Shown here: positions 8,947-19,320 of the stretch, in pieces
Numbering within the stretch: position 1 is the stretch's first letter
Layout: every line of letters begins with the position of its first letter
Source of the DNA: Mycobacterium basiliense
GTDB lineage: Bacteria; Actinomycetota; Actinomycetes; Mycobacteriales; Mycobacteriaceae
Direction of reading: 5' to 3'
Length of the DNA stretch: 64,000 bases
Assembly (NCBI RefSeq): GCF_900292015.1
Contig: NZ_LR130759.1
Coordinates: 4,898,001 to 4,962,000 of the forward strand
Made by a program: the position numbers and the translations under genes
Notes under the pieces: generated by a model
Databases searched by the model: none
Told to the model about the DNA's origin: nothing
The model's input: the letters and a program-made list of their open reading frames with translations, nothing else

Positions 8947-10212
8947 CTACGCCTCGCGTAACTCGACCACCAGATGCCGGATACCGGTGTGGCGGTTGCT
9001 GCGTGTCCATTCGACGGGCTCCACCACCCGCGCCGAAGCGAACCGCAAAAGTAGTTCTTCGTAGAGCACCCGCAGCTCCAGCCGGGCCAGATTGGCGCCC
9101 AGGCAATAGTGCACCCCTTGGCCGAAGCCCAGATGAGGATTGGGTTTTCGGGTGATGTCGAATTCGTCGGCACTATCGAACACGGCCGCGTCGCGATTGG
9201 CGGAGCCCTCCCAGATCTGCACCTTCTGCCCCGCTTGGATCGATTGTCCACCGAGCGTGACGTCACGGGTGGCGGTGCGCCGTTTGGACGGGGACGGCGA
9301 CGTCCAGCGAACTATCTCCTCGACCGCGGTGGGCAGCATCTCGAGATCGCTACGCAGCGCCTGCCAGGACTCCGGGCGATCGGCCAGCGCCAATAGCCCG
9401 CCCGCGACCGCATTGCGCGTGGTTTCCGCGCCGGCGCTGAACAGCAGACTGAAGAACAAGTAGAGCTCGAGATCCGACAAGGCCGCTGCCACAATCTGGT
9501 CCGCGTCGTCGATGGTGGCGTTCGCGACCACCGACAACATGTCGTCGGTCGGATAGGCGCGCTTTGCTGCGATCAGCTCCTGGCCGTAGGCGTACATCCG
9601 GGAACCGGCCTCCGCGGCTTTGTCCGGGACCGACAGCTGGGACAGGGCCGCCTTGCGTGCGCCGCCGAAGTCGAACTGCGGCTCGATGGCCTCAAACAGC
9701 CAATGCCGGTCGGATTCCGGTACTCCCAGCAGGATGCAGATCATCTGCATGGGCAGCTCTGCGGCAACGTCAACCAGGAAGTCAAACGGCTCCCCCGGCA
9801 CTACCGCATCCAGCAGCCGGCGCGCGCGGGCACGCAGATCGTCCTCGACCCGACGGATCATCCGTGGCGTCAGCCCGGAGCTGACCAGTCGCCGAATCTG
9901 CGAATGCCGCGGGTCGTCCATCATGTTGAGCACCTGGCCCGCGATGGCCAAATCTTGCAAGAGCGTGCCACCGAAGGGGCGCTGTCCACCGGTAACCGAC
10001 GAATAGGTCACCGGATCACGAAGTACCTCAAGGGTTTCCGGGTAGGTGGCGACAGACCAGAAGCCCTCTCCGTCCGGAGTGTTGTCGGTCGGCTGATGCC
10101 AGTACACCGGGGCCTGCATACGGTGGATGGCGAAGAGGTCATGGGGGAAGCCGGCGGCGAAGTTGTCCAGATCGGTGAAGTCGATGTCGGCGAGGACGCC
10201 GGCGGAGGTCAC
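8947..10212 (-). CDS. cyp126: Cytochrome P450 CYP126
   Basis: 421 aa haem-thiolate monooxygenase. The I-helix oxygen-activation motif is SAGAETT. The K-helix ExxR lies in '[11 protein letters not shown]', and the haem loop is '[15 protein letters not shown]' with the cysteine ligand. By position it is the orthologue of M. tuberculosis CYP126 (Rv0778), whose natural substrate is not established. It starts at a GTG (10,212) that overlaps the purB stop as GTGA, so it is the second gene of a purB-cyp126 operon. No ferredoxin or reductase is adjacent; the ferredoxin at 26,702 belongs with cyp51. Confidence 0.93.
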   Translation of the reverse strand: MTSAGVLADIDFTDLDNFAAGFPHDLFAIHRMQAPVYWHQPTDNTPDGEGFWSVATYPETLEVLRDPVTYSSVTGGQRPFGGTLLQDLAIAGQVLNMMDDPRHSQIRRLVSSGLTPRMIRRVEDDLRARARRLLDAVVPGEPFDFLVDVAAELPMQMICILLGVPESDRHWLFEAIEPQFDFGGARKAALSQLSVPDKAAEAGSRMYAYGQELIAAKRAYPTDDMLSVVANATIDDADQIVAAALSDLELYLFFSLLFSAGAETTRNAVAGGLLALADRPESWQALRSDLEMLPTAVEEIVRWTSPSPSKRRTATRDVTLGGQSIQAGQKVQIWEGSANRDAAVFDSADEFDITRKPNPHLGFGQGVHYCLGANLARLELRVLYEELLLRFASARVVEPVEWTRSNRHTGIRHLVVELREA

Positions 10213-11627
10213 AGGATCGCCGCCGGAGCGTACTTGGCCGCCTCCGGATAGCGGCCAACCAGCGTCTCCACCCGCGCGACCACCTCGGCAATCTGGTCGT
10301 CAGCGGCACCGGCGAATGCCTTCTTGTCGGCCAGCGCGGCATCCAACGCCGCCCGGTCCAGCGGCAGCCGCGGATCGGCGGCCAACCGGCCCAGCAGGTC
10401 GGATTCGGTGCCGTGCTCCCGCATGGAAAGCGCGGTGGCGACGGCGTGCTCACGAATCACATGGTGCGCGGACTCGCGACCCATACCCGCGCGCACGGCG
10501 GCGATCAACACCTTGGTGGTGGCCAGGAACGGCAAATAGCGGTCCAGCTCGCGCTGGATTACCGCGGGATAGGCGCCGAATTCGTCGAGCACCGTCAGGA
10601 AGGTCTCGATCTGCCCATCAATGGCAAAGAAACTGTCCGGCAACGCCACGCGGCGCACCACCGAGCAGAACACATCGCCCTCGTTCCACTGCGCGCCGGC
10701 CAGTTCGGCAGCCATCGCCGCATACCCGCGCAGTACCACCTGCAACCCATTGACCCGTTCGCAACTGCGAGTGTTCATCTTGTGTGGCATGGCCGACGAG
10801 CCAACCTGCCCCTCCGCGAATCCCTCGGTGACCAGTTCGTGCCCGGCCATCAGCCGGATGGTGTGTGCCAGCGACGACGGTCCGGCACCAAGCTGCACCA
10901 GCGCGGAGAGCGCGTCGTGATCCAGCGATCGCGGATACACCTGGCCCACGCTGTGCAAAACCGTTGCGAAGCCTAAGAAATCGGCTGCCCGTCGCTCGAG
11001 TTCGGCCAGCTTGGCCGTATCACCGTCCAGCAGGTCAAGCATGTCCTGCGCGGTGCCCATCGGTCCTTTGATGCCACGCAACGGGTAGCGGTCGATCAAT
11101 TCACGCAGCCGGGTCAGGCCGATCAGCGTCTCTTCTGCCGCCGAGGCGAAACGCTTGCCCAAGGTGGTGGCCTGAGCGGCCACGTTGTGGCTGCGCCCAG
11201 CCATGACCAGGTCGCGATAGGCCACCGCCCGCTCGGCCAGCCGCGCCACCACCGCCACACCGTGGCAAAAAACCAAGTCCATCGACTGCCGGATCTGCAG
11301 TTGTTCCACGTTCTCGGTCAGATCACGGCTGGTCATGCCCTTGTGCACATGCTCATGACCGGCCAGGGCATTGAATTCTTCGATGCGCGCCTTGACGTCG
11401 TGGCGCAGCGTGCGCTCCCGGGCCGCGATCGACGCCAGGTTCACTTCGTCAAGCACCCGCTCATAATCCGAGATCGCCTGGCGCGGGACGTCAACACCGA
11501 GTTCGGCCTGGGCCCGCAACACCGCTAGCCACAGCCGCCGCTCGGCGACTACCTTCGCCTCCGGCGACCAGATCGCGACCATCTTCGCGCTGGCGTACCG
11601 GGCGGCCAGCACGTTGGGAATGCTCAC
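10209..11627 (-). CDS. purB: Adenylosuccinate lyase
   Basis: 472 aa tetrameric fumarase/aspartase-superfamily enzyme. It releases fumarate from SAICAR and from adenylosuccinate, acting twice in AMP synthesis. The superfamily signature '[10 protein letters not shown]' is present, with the flexible-loop serine pair. Other conserved parts are '[17 protein letters not shown]' (T-S-x-D substrate site) and '[17 protein letters not shown]' (histidine acid). Start GTG 11,627 gives the normal N-terminus (MSIPNVLA). The gene overlaps cyp126 by 4 bp. Confidence 0.97.
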   Translation of the reverse strand: MSIPNVLAARYASAKMVAIWSPEAKVVAERRLWLAVLRAQAELGVDVPRQAISDYERVLDEVNLASIAARERTLRHDVKARIEEFNALAGHEHVHKGMTSRDLTENVEQLQIRQSMDLVFCHGVAVVARLAERAVAYRDLVMAGRSHNVAAQATTLGKRFASAAEETLIGLTRLRELIDRYPLRGIKGPMGTAQDMLDLLDGDTAKLAELERRAADFLGFATVLHSVGQVYPRSLDHDALSALVQLGAGPSSLAHTIRLMAGHELVTEGFAEGQVGSSAMPHKMNTRSCERVNGLQVVLRGYAAMAAELAGAQWNEGDVFCSVVRRVALPDSFFAIDGQIETFLTVLDEFGAYPAVIQRELDRYLPFLATTKVLIAAVRAGMGRESAHHVIREHAVATALSMREHGTESDLLGRLAADPRLPLDRAALDAALADKKAFAGAADDQIAEVVARVETLVGRYPEAAKYAPAAIL

Positions 11628-11862
11628 TTGATCCTCACGAACACACAGCTTACGGTCGCGCCCGCCAGCGGCGCCGGGCCGCCGGACACCGGCCGGCGCG
11701 CCGCCACATCAGTCAGCTTGGTCACAATGAGCACAGCAGTTTCTGCGCTGGTCGGGGCGCAGTCTGCCCGCCTCGCAGCGACAAAGCACCCACGCCGGGG
11801 CGCGACCACCGTCTTTTCGGGCAACGCCCGAACGGCCGGCGCATCAGCCATAGCCTGGGCCC

Positions 11863-12663
11863 ATGCATTTCGCCGGCGTTGACCTTGCCTGGGCCGGTCG
11901 CAATCCGACCGGTATCGCGGTGCTCGACGACGACGGTGTGCTGCTGCGCGTCTGCGCGGTCCGCGCAGACGCCTCGGTGCTGTCGGTGTTACGCCCTTAC
12001 CTGCATAGCGACTGCGTGGTCGCCTTCGACGCACCGCTGGTGGTGACCAATCCGACCGGCCAGCGGCCCGCCGAGGCGGCGCTGAACCGGGATTTTCACA
12101 GGTTCCAGGCCGGCGCCTACCCAAGCAATACCGCACGACCCGAATTCGCCGGAGTTCCGCGCGCCGCGCAGCTGGCCCGCGCCCTCAACCTCGACGTCGA
12201 TTCGCACTCGGACCCCGGATCGAGCACCACGCGGCGCGCCATCGAGGTCTACCCGCACGCAGCGACGGTGGCGCTACTCCGGTTGCCATGCACACTCAAA
12301 TACAAAGCAAAGCCGGGCCGCGCCGTCGGCCAGCTCCGATCGGAGCTACTGCGACTAATGGACGGCGTCGAGGGATGGGCGAACACCCCGGTGCCGCTAC
12401 GGGTGGCCGGCAACGAGGACTGGGCGTTGTTGCGCCGACGGGTCGCGACCGCGACACGCAAGTGCGACCTACGCAACGCTGAGGATCCGGTTGACGCAGT
12501 CGTCTGCGCCTATGTGGCGTTATACGCCGAACGCCGCCCCGCCGACATCACCCATTACGGCGACGATGCCAGTGGCCGCATCGTGACGCCGACCCTGCCC
12601 GCGGACCTCGTTCCGGCTAGACCTGGACGGGTCGCTGGTCGACCGGCGCCAGCACGTCAATGA
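11863..12663 (+). CDS. DUF429 family protein, Rv0776c-like
   Basis: 266 aa. It begins 'MHFAGVDLAW', the typical RNase-H-like DUF429 opening with the acidic D in 'GVDLAW', followed by 'VVAFDAPL' (second acidic position) and a late 'DPVDAVVCAYVA'. DUF429 proteins are predicted nucleases or nucleotide-binding proteins with the RNase H/actin fold; no activity has been assigned. The 235 bp before it contains nothing recognisable. Its 3' end overlaps the convergent TetR gene by 47 bp. Confidence 0.8.
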   Translation: MHFAGVDLAWAGRNPTGIAVLDDDGVLLRVCAVRADASVLSVLRPYLHSDCVVAFDAPLVVTNPTGQRPAEAALNRDFHRFQAGAYPSNTARPEFAGVPRAAQLARALNLDVDSHSDPGSSTTRRAIEVYPHAATVALLRLPCTLKYKAKPGRAVGQLRSELLRLMDGVEGWANTPVPLRVAGNEDWALLRRRVATATRKCDLRNAEDPVDAVVCAYVALYAERRPADITHYGDDASGRIVTPTLPADLVPARPGRVAGRPAPARQ

Positions 12664-13240
12664 GATCGACCACAGTCGCCAGTGCCGCACTACGCGGATC
12701 TCGCCCTTCAACCAAAGCCGACACCACCGCCCCGTCGACCGCACAGATCAGCGTGCACACCAGCTCGATGCGCACCGACCGGCCCGACCGCTCGATGGCC
12801 TCGGCCACCGCCTCCGCACGCTGACGCAAGTTGCGACGCATGCTTTCTTGCAACGCCGGTAGGCGAGTACAGGCGATATGGCGCTCATATCGGGATATCA
12901 GTTGCTCGGCAAGTCCCGGACCGGACACGTCTCCCACAAGCAGGTCGACCAGCGCTTCAGCGGTGGTCTCGGGTCCCCGGCGTCGCCGCGACAGGGCGTT
13001 GACCCTGGCCCGCAGCTGCGCTACCTCGATCATCCCGATGTGTTCAACCGCGCGGGCGATCAGATCGTCGAGAGACGAGAAGTAATAGGTGGTCGACGCC
13101 AACGGCAGGCCGGCCCGCCGGGCAACCGCCCGGTGACGAACCGCTTCAAACCCGCCCTCGCCAAGCAGCTCGGCGGCAGCGCTGACCAGCGCGTACCGTC
13201 GACGTTCTCCTTTTGGAGTAACTGCTGCCGTCACGCCCAC
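12617..13240 (-). CDS. TetR-family regulator, Rv0775-like
   Basis: 207 aa from GTG 13,240. The helix-turn-helix reads 'GGFEAVRHRAVARRAGLPLASTTYYFSSLDDLIARAVEH', a clear TetR DNA-binding domain with the YYFSS end of the recognition helix. The C-terminal domain is typical of small-ligand TetR repressors. It is divergent from the secreted esterase gene at 13,299 across 58 bp that contain a 22-bp imperfect palindrome, so it probably controls that gene and itself. The ligand is unknown. Confidence 0.88.
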   Translation of the reverse strand: MGVTAAVTPKGERRRYALVSAAAELLGEGGFEAVRHRAVARRAGLPLASTTYYFSSLDDLIARAVEHIGMIEVAQLRARVNALSRRRRGPETTAEALVDLLVGDVSGPGLAEQLISRYERHIACTRLPALQESMRRNLRQRAEAVAEAIERSGRSVRIELVCTLICAVDGAVVSALVEGRDPRSAALATVVDLIDVLAPVDQRPVQV

Positions 13241-13255
13241 CCATGCTGCCAGTCA

Positions 13256-13277
13256 AAGTGGTACTGCATTGCCATTT
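13256..13277. promoter_or_regulatory. Candidate TetR operator between regulator and esterase
   Basis: A 22-bp interrupted palindrome centred in the 58-bp divergent gap; 8 of the 11 base pairs are symmetric. The half-site is AARTGGYANTG. Its position, overlapping both promoters, fits repression by the flanking TetR protein. Confidence 0.45.
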
Positions 13278-13298
13278 TCGCCAAACGTCCATGGCATG

Positions 13299-14207
13299 AT
13301 GGCCCGCATGCCTGACTTCAGTCGCCGGGCCGTGCTCGGTCTCGGTGTCAGCGCGACCGCGGGCGCGATCGGGGCATATGCGCTCGACATGCTGTTTTCA
13401 CCTCGAACTTCACATGCCACACCACCGGCTGCGACTGGCACAAACGTTCCGTTGGCCCCGACACGAAAGCTCGATCCGCCGCCACCGGCCCAGGCCGCCC
13501 CGACGATGACCACCGGCTCGTTCGTATCGGCGGCCCGCGGCGGGATGGCGACCAACTGGGCGATCGCCCGCCCTCCTGGCCAGAGCAAGCCGCTACGACC
13601 CGTGATCGCGCTGCACGGCAAGGGCAGCGATGCGGCCACGGTCATGGCCGGTGGCGTCGAGCAGGGCCTTGCCCAGGCCGTCAACGCGGGGTTGCCGCCA
13701 TTTGCGGTGGTTGCCGTGGACGGAGGCGGCAGTTACTGGCACAAACGCGCCTCCGGGGAGGACTCCGGGGCCATGGTGCTCGATGAACTCATCCCCATGC
13801 TGGACAGCCAGCACCTGGACACCTCACGCGTGGCCTTCCTGGGCTGGTCAATGGGGGGCTACGGCGCGCTGCTGCTCGGTGGTCGACTCGGGCCGGCGCG
13901 CACCGCGGCGATCTGCGCGGTGAGCCCCGCGCTCTGGCCATCGGCGGGCGCGGCCGCACCGGGGGCATTCGACGGGGCCGACGACTTCGCGGCCAACTCG
14001 GTATTCGGCATGCCGGCCTTGGGGGCCATCCCGATACGGGTGGATTGCGGCGACAGCGATCCGTTCTATTCGGCGACGAAGCAGTTCATCGCCCAACTTC
14101 CGAACCCGCCCGCGGGCGGCTTCTCCCCCGGTGGGCACAACGGAGGGTTCTGGAGTGCGCAGCTGCCCGCCGAGCTGACCTGGATGGCGCCGTTGCTCAC
14201 GGCGTAG
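13299..14207 (+). CDS. Secreted alpha/beta-hydrolase esterase, Rv0774c-like
   Basis: 302 aa from ATG 13,299 (MARMPDFSRRAVLGLG). Residues 8-9 are the twin arginines of a Tat-type signal (SRRAVLG), followed by an apolar stretch, so export is expected. The mature part has an oxyanion region near 'VIALHGKG', the nucleophile elbow 'GWSMGG', and late 'DCGDSD' and 'GGHNGG' motifs as acid and base of the triad. This is the layout of the esterase D / antigen 85-like group. The M. tuberculosis counterpart is described as an extracellular lipase/esterase. Probably regulated by the divergent TetR. Confidence 0.85.
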   Translation: MARMPDFSRRAVLGLGVSATAGAIGAYALDMLFSPRTSHATPPAATGTNVPLAPTRKLDPPPPAQAAPTMTTGSFVSAARGGMATNWAIARPPGQSKPLRPVIALHGKGSDAATVMAGGVEQGLAQAVNAGLPPFAVVAVDGGGSYWHKRASGEDSGAMVLDELIPMLDSQHLDTSRVAFLGWSMGGYGALLLGGRLGPARTAAICAVSPALWPSAGAAAPGAFDGADDFAANSVFGMPALGAIPIRVDCGDSDPFYSATKQFIAQLPNPPAGGFSPGGHNGGFWSAQLPAELTWMAPLLTA

Positions 14208-14279
14208 TCGCGCCACGCCGGACCACCGCAATCCGGCTTCTCATTGAGGCCCGCGGGACCCACGTGCAACGATCCGACG

Positions 14280-15872
14280 GTGACCCCGCCTAATGGCCCC
14301 TTCGATTGGCACCTGCCCTACGCGTGGCCGAGAATTCCCATCCTGGGCGGCAACATGGTCTGCACCTCACAACCGCTGGCCGCCCAGGCCGGTCTGCGGA
14401 TGCTCACCGCGGGCGGCAACGCGGTCGATGCGGCTATCGCCACGGCCATCACCCTCACGCTGGTGGAACCGGTATCCAACGGCATCGGCTCGGATGCTTT
14501 CGCCATGGTCTGGGATGGCAAGCAGCTGCACGGGTTAAACGCATCGGGCCGCTCGCCCGCAGCCTGGACACCGCAATACTTCGGCGGCGAGGAAGTGCCC
14601 ACGCTCGGCTGGAATTCGGTCACCGTGCCGGGCGCGGTTTCGGCGTGGGTGGACCTACACGCCAGGTTCGGCCGCCTACCCTTCGAGCGGCTCTTCGAGC
14701 CCGCTATCGACTACGGCCGCAACGGCTTTCTCGTCTCACCAACCGTGGCCGCGCAATGGCAGGCCCAGGTCCCGCTGTTCGCGAACCAGCCCGGGTTCGC
14801 TGCGGCGTTCCTGCCCGGCGGTCGAGCGCCCAGACCCGGTGAACTGTTTACCTTTGCCGACCATGCGGACACGCTCGAAAAAATCGCCGCCAGCAACGGT
14901 GAATCGTTCTACCGCGGAGAGCTGGCTGGCAGGCTGGAGGCACACGCGGCCACCGCCGGCGGCGTTCTGCGGGCCAGCGATCTGGCCACGCACCGGACCG
15001 ACTGGGTCGGCACTATCAACGGCGGATATCGCGGTTTCACCGTCCACGAGATGCCACCCAACGGGCAGGGCATCGTGGCCTTGATCGCGCTCGGGATTCT
15101 TGAGCACTTCGACATGTCCTGCTATCCAGTCGATTCCGCGGACAGCGTGCATCTGCAGATCGAAGCCCTCAAGCTAGCTTTCGCCGATGCGCAGGCCTAT
15201 GTGGCCGACATCGACCACATGCCGCTACCCCCCGAGCACCTACTTGACAAGAACTACTTGAAGCGCCGGGCCATGCTGGTCGATCGCAAGCGGGCAAAGC
15301 CAGCGTCGGCCGGAATCCCCAAGGGAGGCACCGTCTATCTCACCACAGCAGACGCCGCCGGGTTGATGGTTTCAATGATCCAGTCGAACTATCTGGGCTT
15401 CGGCTCTGGCGTGGTGGTTCCCGGGACGGGCATTTCGCTGCAGAATCGGGGCTCGTGTTTCGTTGCAACACAGGGGCATCCGAACCAGGTCGGCCCGGGC
15501 AAGCGTCCCTACCACACAATCATCCCGGGATTTGTCACCAAAGACGGAGCACCGGTGCTGAGTTTCGGTGTGATGGGCGGCCAAATGCAGCCCCAGGGCC
15601 ATGTGCAGGTGTTGGTCCGCATCGCCGACTACGGCCAGAACCCGCAGGCGGCGTGCGACGGCCCCCGGTTCCGGTGGGTGCAGGGTTTGCGGGTCAGCTG
15701 CGAGCAAGGCTTTCCGCAGCCGACGTTGGATGAGTTGCGCCGGCGCGGGCACGATCTGGTCGTGCCGGACGATTACACCGAGTTCGGCAGCTGCCAGGCG
15801 ATCTGGCGGCTCGATGACGGCTACGTGGCCGCCAGCGATCCCCGCCGAGATGGGCAAGCCGTCGCGTTCTGA
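14280..15872 (+). CDS. ggtA: Gamma-glutamyltranspeptidase-like protein
   Basis: About 530 aa from GTG 14,280; ATG/GTG choices from 14,244 are also open. N-terminal nucleophile hydrolase of the GGT family, made as one chain that cuts itself before a threonine. The large-subunit part has 'GGNAVDAAIATAITLTLVEP' and 'GGDAF'-like 'IGSDAFAMVW'. The self-cleavage region is 'GGTVYLTTADAAGLMVSMIQSNY', with the candidate nucleophile in LTTAD. 'FGVMGGQMQPQGHVQVL' is the conserved late loop. GGTs move or hydrolyse gamma-glutamyl groups of glutathione and relatives. No signal peptide is evident, unlike secreted GGTs, which also fits an intracellular acylase-like role. Confidence 0.9.
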   Translation: MTPPNGPFDWHLPYAWPRIPILGGNMVCTSQPLAAQAGLRMLTAGGNAVDAAIATAITLTLVEPVSNGIGSDAFAMVWDGKQLHGLNASGRSPAAWTPQYFGGEEVPTLGWNSVTVPGAVSAWVDLHARFGRLPFERLFEPAIDYGRNGFLVSPTVAAQWQAQVPLFANQPGFAAAFLPGGRAPRPGELFTFADHADTLEKIAASNGESFYRGELAGRLEAHAATAGGVLRASDLATHRTDWVGTINGGYRGFTVHEMPPNGQGIVALIALGILEHFDMSCYPVDSADSVHLQIEALKLAFADAQAYVADIDHMPLPPEHLLDKNYLKRRAMLVDRKRAKPASAGIPKGGTVYLTTADAAGLMVSMIQSNYLGFGSGVVVPGTGISLQNRGSCFVATQGHPNQVGPGKRPYHTIIPGFVTKDGAPVLSFGVMGGQMQPQGHVQVLVRIADYGQNPQAACDGPRFRWVQGLRVSCEQGFPQPTLDELRRRGHDLVVPDDYTEFGSCQAIWRLDDGYVAASDPRRDGQAVAF

Positions 15873-16003
15873 TGGTTGCCATTCAACCCACTGCCGGCTA
15901 ACTCAGAGACAATTCATAGGAAACTGCACGGGTTAACTAAGGACATCTTGCTGGTAAACGGTAGGTGAACTGACTAGACTAATCGGGGGCTGTCACTAGG
16001 GCA

Positions 16004-17572
16004 GTGCTGGGCATCGCGGTTACGGACGGTGCAATGGTTGGGTTGGTTCAGCGAGGATCGGGCGTCGGGTTGAATCCCGGCGAGGTGTTTGCTGGGTACA
16101 CGGTCATCCGGTTGCTGGGGTCGGGAGGAATGGGCGAGGTCTACCTCGCCGAGCACCCGCGGTTGCCCCGCCGCGAAGCCCTGAAGATATTGGGCGATGT
16201 CGTATCCGCCGACGACGATTACCGCCGGCGATTCATCAGAGAGGCGGAACTGGCGGCCGCGCTGTGGCATCCAAACATCGTGCGCGTCAACGACCGCGGC
16301 GAGCACAACGGGCAGCTGTGGATCTCGATGGATTTCGTCGACGGAACGGACGCGGCAAGCCTAATGCGGGACCACTATCCGGTCGGAATGCCGGCAGATC
16401 GGGTAGCCACGATCATCTCAGCGATCGCCAGCGCACTCGACTACGCGCACGAGCATCACGACCTGATGCACCGCGATGTCAGCCCGGCGAATATCCTGCT
16501 CAGCAAACCGGAGGATGGCGACCAGAGAATCCTGTTGGGCGACTTCGGAATAGCCCGCAACATCGCCGATAGCAGCGGCCTGACGGCGACGAACATGACC
16601 ATAGGCACGTTTCCCTACGCCGCGCCCGAACAGCTAACCGACGACCCGATCGACGGACGCGCCGACCAGTACGCGCTGGCCGCCACCGGCTACCAGCTGC
16701 TCACCGGATCAGAGCTGTTCCCACATACCAACCCGGCCGTGGTCATCGGCCGCCACCTGACCGCGTCGCCTCCGCGACTCGCCCAGACCCGCCCCGAGCT
16801 CGCGGCCTTCGACCCGGTGCTCGCCATCGCTCTTGCCAAGGACCCCGCTGATCGATTCGCACGATGCACCGATTTCGCCCAAGCCTTTGCACGCGCGGCC
16901 ACCTCCGGTGGACACGCGACGCCTACGGCTTGGACCATGCCGGCGCCATTGGTGCGCAGGCCGCCCACCAGCACAGCAGTGCCCTCGGTGTCGGCGGACC
17001 TCGACAACGGCCGCCGATGCGGTCGGTGGCGGATAGCCGCCGCGGCAGCAACCATGGTCGCGCTCACCGCCGTCGGCGCCAGTGGCTACCCGATCGACAA
17101 TCACAACGCCACCGGCGAGGTGGGCCCGCCCGCCGCTTCACCGACGTTGGCGCTGCCCCAACGGGAACGGGACTACGCGCCACCGCCGCTACCTCCTCCG
17201 CCGCGCTTGCCACCGCCCCCGACAAGTGCTCCGCCGCCGGCATCCCCAACGCCTGCGCCCGCACAGGCCGCGCCAGCCCCGCGACGACCGGCCCCCGCGC
17301 CGCCGCGACCTGCCCCGGCACCACCGCGACCGGCACCCGCCCCCGACCAAACATTTCTCGGTCTGGTGTCAGAGATTCCCGGTCTCACCGTCACCGATCC
17401 GGCAAGCGCGGCGGCCAGTGGCCGTGCCGTGTGCACGGACTTGCAAAACGGGGCGACCCCCAATGATGCCGCCGCCGCGACCGTGAACAACAACACCGGG
17501 ATCACACCCGCGCAGGCCGCCGCCGGCATCAACGCCGCGATCACCGCCTATTGCCCGCATTATCTGCAATAG
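16004..17572 (+). CDS. Transmembrane Ser/Thr protein kinase with proline-rich linker and DUF732 sensor domain
   Basis: 522 aa (start uncertain; ATG 16,034 also fits). The kinase domain spans residues ~31-290: glycine loop GSGGMGEVY (39-47), lysine K61 in 'ALKIL', catalytic loop HRDVSPAN (156-163), DFG (180-182) and APE in 'AAPEQ'. The catalytic-loop lysine of HRDxKxxN is serine here. A single membrane helix lies near residues 345-365. It is followed by a very proline-rich linker (~385-450) and a C-terminal DUF732 domain ('[15 protein letters not shown]...', two cysteines) outside the membrane. The layout resembles PknF-type kinases. As recalled, it is absent between ggtA and purD in H37Rv. 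It converges with purD at 14 bp. Confidence 0.9.
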   Translation: MLGIAVTDGAMVGLVQRGSGVGLNPGEVFAGYTVIRLLGSGGMGEVYLAEHPRLPRREALKILGDVVSADDDYRRRFIREAELAAALWHPNIVRVNDRGEHNGQLWISMDFVDGTDAASLMRDHYPVGMPADRVATIISAIASALDYAHEHHDLMHRDVSPANILLSKPEDGDQRILLGDFGIARNIADSSGLTATNMTIGTFPYAAPEQLTDDPIDGRADQYALAATGYQLLTGSELFPHTNPAVVIGRHLTASPPRLAQTRPELAAFDPVLAIALAKDPADRFARCTDFAQAFARAATSGGHATPTAWTMPAPLVRRPPTSTAVPSVSADLDNGRRCGRWRIAAAAATMVALTAVGASGYPIDNHNATGEVGPPAASPTLALPQRERDYAPPPLPPPPRLPPPPTSAPPPASPTPAPAQAAPAPRRPAPAPPRPAPAPPRPAPAPDQTFLGLVSEIPGLTVTDPASAAASGRAVCTDLQNGATPNDAAAATVNNNTGITPAQAAAGINAAITAYCPHYLQ

Positions 17573-17586
17573 GAAGAAAGGTCGTC

Positions 17587-18858
17587 CTAGCTGACGCTGA
17601 TCTTTCCCTCTGCGGCGCGCAAGCCGATATCATTTCGAAAATGACTGCCCACCAACCGAATTGAATTGAGGATGCCGTATGCGTGCGTCCGCGCCGCGGA
17701 CAAGTCTGGACCGGTACCCACCACCGACAACACCCGGCCACCCGACGAGATGATGGCGCCGTCGTCACGGCGGGTGGTGCCGGCATGTAGCACCCCCTCG
17801 GTCTCGGCGCCGACCACGACATCGCCGACCCTAGGACGCCCGGGATAGTTTTCGGCCGCCAGCACCACGGTGACGGCGGCGCCCTGCTGCCAACGTAGTT
17901 CGCCAAACTTGGCCAATTCCCCTGTCCCGGCGGCGTGCAGCAGCTGCCCCAGCGGCGAATCCAGCAGGGCCAGCACCGCCTGGGTCTCCGGATCGCCGAA
18001 GCGGCAGTTGAATTCGACCACCGCGGGTCCCTTCGCAGTGATCGCAAGTCCAACGTAGAGCAATCCGCAGAATGGGCTGCCACGCCGAACCAGTTCGACC
18101 GCAACCGGTTCGACGATATCGCTGACTATTTCCCGATAAACGTCGTCCGGCAGCCAGGGCAGGGGCGCGTACGCGCCCATGCCGCCGGTGTTGGGTCCGG
18201 CGTCGCCCTCACCGACTCGCTTGAAGTCCTGCGCCGGCAGCAGCGGCACCACGGTCTCCCCGTCGACCACGCAGAACAGCGACACTTCGGGTCCGTCGAG
18301 ATAGGACTCCAACAGCACCGGATGCCCGGCCTCGAGCAGGCTCGCCGCATGCGCGCGTGCGACGTCGTGGTCGGCTGTCACGACGACGCCCTTGCCCGCG
18401 GCCAGTCGGTCATCTTTGACCACCCACGCCGGGTCGCCTGTCGGGGGGCCGAACCGGGCGAGCGCGGCGTCCAGGCACGCCGGGTTGTCCACAATTTCAC
18501 TGCTGGCCGTGCGCACCTGGGCCGCCGTCATGACCTCCTTGGCGAACGCCTTGGAGCCCTCGATGCGAGCCGCATCCTTGCTCGGCCCGAAGCACACGAT
18601 GCCGGCGGCGCGCACGGCGTCGGCCACCCCGAGGACCAGCGGCACCTCCGGGCCGATCACCACCAGGTCCGCCCGCACCTCGCGGGCGAGAGCGACGACG
18701 TCGTCGCTGGCGGTGATGTCGACGTCGTGCTGCTCGGCCAGGCGGGCGGTGCCCGCATTGCCGGGGGCGATGATGAGCCCGGTGACCTGCGGGTCGCGGG
18801 CAAGTGCCAGCAGAAGAGCATGTTCACGGGCACCGGAGCCGATCACCAGGACGCGCAC
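17587..18858 (-). CDS. purD: Phosphoribosylamine-glycine ligase (GAR synthetase)
   Basis: 423 aa ATP-grasp enzyme, step 2 of purine synthesis: joins glycine to phosphoribosylamine. The N-terminus '[19 protein letters not shown]' is the family hallmark. ATP-grasp motifs include '[16 protein letters not shown]', '[20 protein letters not shown]' and '[17 protein letters not shown]' (metal-binding E and N). It starts 24 bp after the CMD gene stop and is probably the last gene of the aldA-SDR-HIBADH-CMD-purD operon. Confidence 0.97.
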   Translation of the reverse strand: MRVLVIGSGAREHALLLALARDPQVTGLIIAPGNAGTARLAEQHDVDITASDDVVALAREVRADLVVIGPEVPLVLGVADAVRAAGIVCFGPSKDAARIEGSKAFAKEVMTAAQVRTASSEIVDNPACLDAALARFGPPTGDPAWVVKDDRLAAGKGVVVTADHDVARAHAASLLEAGHPVLLESYLDGPEVSLFCVVDGETVVPLLPAQDFKRVGEGDAGPNTGGMGAYAPLPWLPDDVYREIVSDIVEPVAVELVRRGSPFCGLLYVGLAITAKGPAVVEFNCRFGDPETQAVLALLDSPLGQLLHAAGTGELAKFGELRWQQGAAVTVVLAAENYPGRPRVGDVVVGAETEGVLHAGTTRRDDGAIISSGGRVLSVVGTGPDLSAARTHAYGILNSIRLVGSHFRNDIGLRAAEGKISVS

Positions 18859-18882
18859 GGGGCCAGCCTAGCGGTCCGGGGC

Positions 18883-19320
18883 TCAATCCAATGTGCCACC
18901 CGAGTGCATCTTCAATGCGTCGTTGACATTGGCCTTCTTGTCCTCGGCGGCGCCCTTCTCCGCGGCCTTCTTGCGCCTTGCCACGACGGTGTCCACCGCA
19001 CCATTGAGCGCCGAACCCAGGGGGAACCCGAGGTAGTGGGTGAGAAAGATAGCCATTTCCTTCAGCTCGGCCTCGTCGAGTTCCCCGTTGAGCAGCGCGG
19101 CGTTGATCTGGATCTCGGCCAGGTCGCGATTCCCGATCGCCGTCACCGCCGTCAGCGTCATGATGCGCCTATCGCGCATCGACAATCCCGGTCGGGTCCA
19201 GATGCTGCCGAACAGGTGATCAACAGTCAGGTCGAAGTACGCGTCATCCTCGACATTGGGCATCTCCCAGCCATAGACCTCGTTCATCTTGTCCAGACCC
19301 TTGCGGCGCAGTTCGTCCAT
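18883..19320 (-). CDS. Carboxymuconolactone decarboxylase (CMD) family protein, Rv0771-like
   Basis: 145 aa all-helical protein of the CMD/AhpD fold. The core motif is 'LSMRDRRIMTLTAVTAIGNRDLAEIQINAALLNGELDEAELKE'. There is no CxxC pair, so it is of the true carboxymuconolactone decarboxylase type rather than an AhpD peroxidase partner. The C-terminal ~30 residues are charged and likely flexible. Its ATG overlaps the stop of the preceding gene by one base (TAATG), showing tight coupling in the aldA operon. The substrate is unknown. Confidence 0.88.
   Translation of the reverse strand: MDELRRKGLDKMNEVYGWEMPNVEDDAYFDLTVDHLFGSIWTRPGLSMRDRRIMTLTAVTAIGNRDLAEIQINAALLNGELDEAELKEMAIFLTHYLGFPLGSALNGAVDTVVARRKKAAEKGAAEDKKANVNDALKMHSGGTLD

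Noticed and set aside
11624-12136. 170-codon minus-strand frame before purB
   Set aside because: Mostly antisense to the DUF429 gene and Arg/Ala-rich; no motif.
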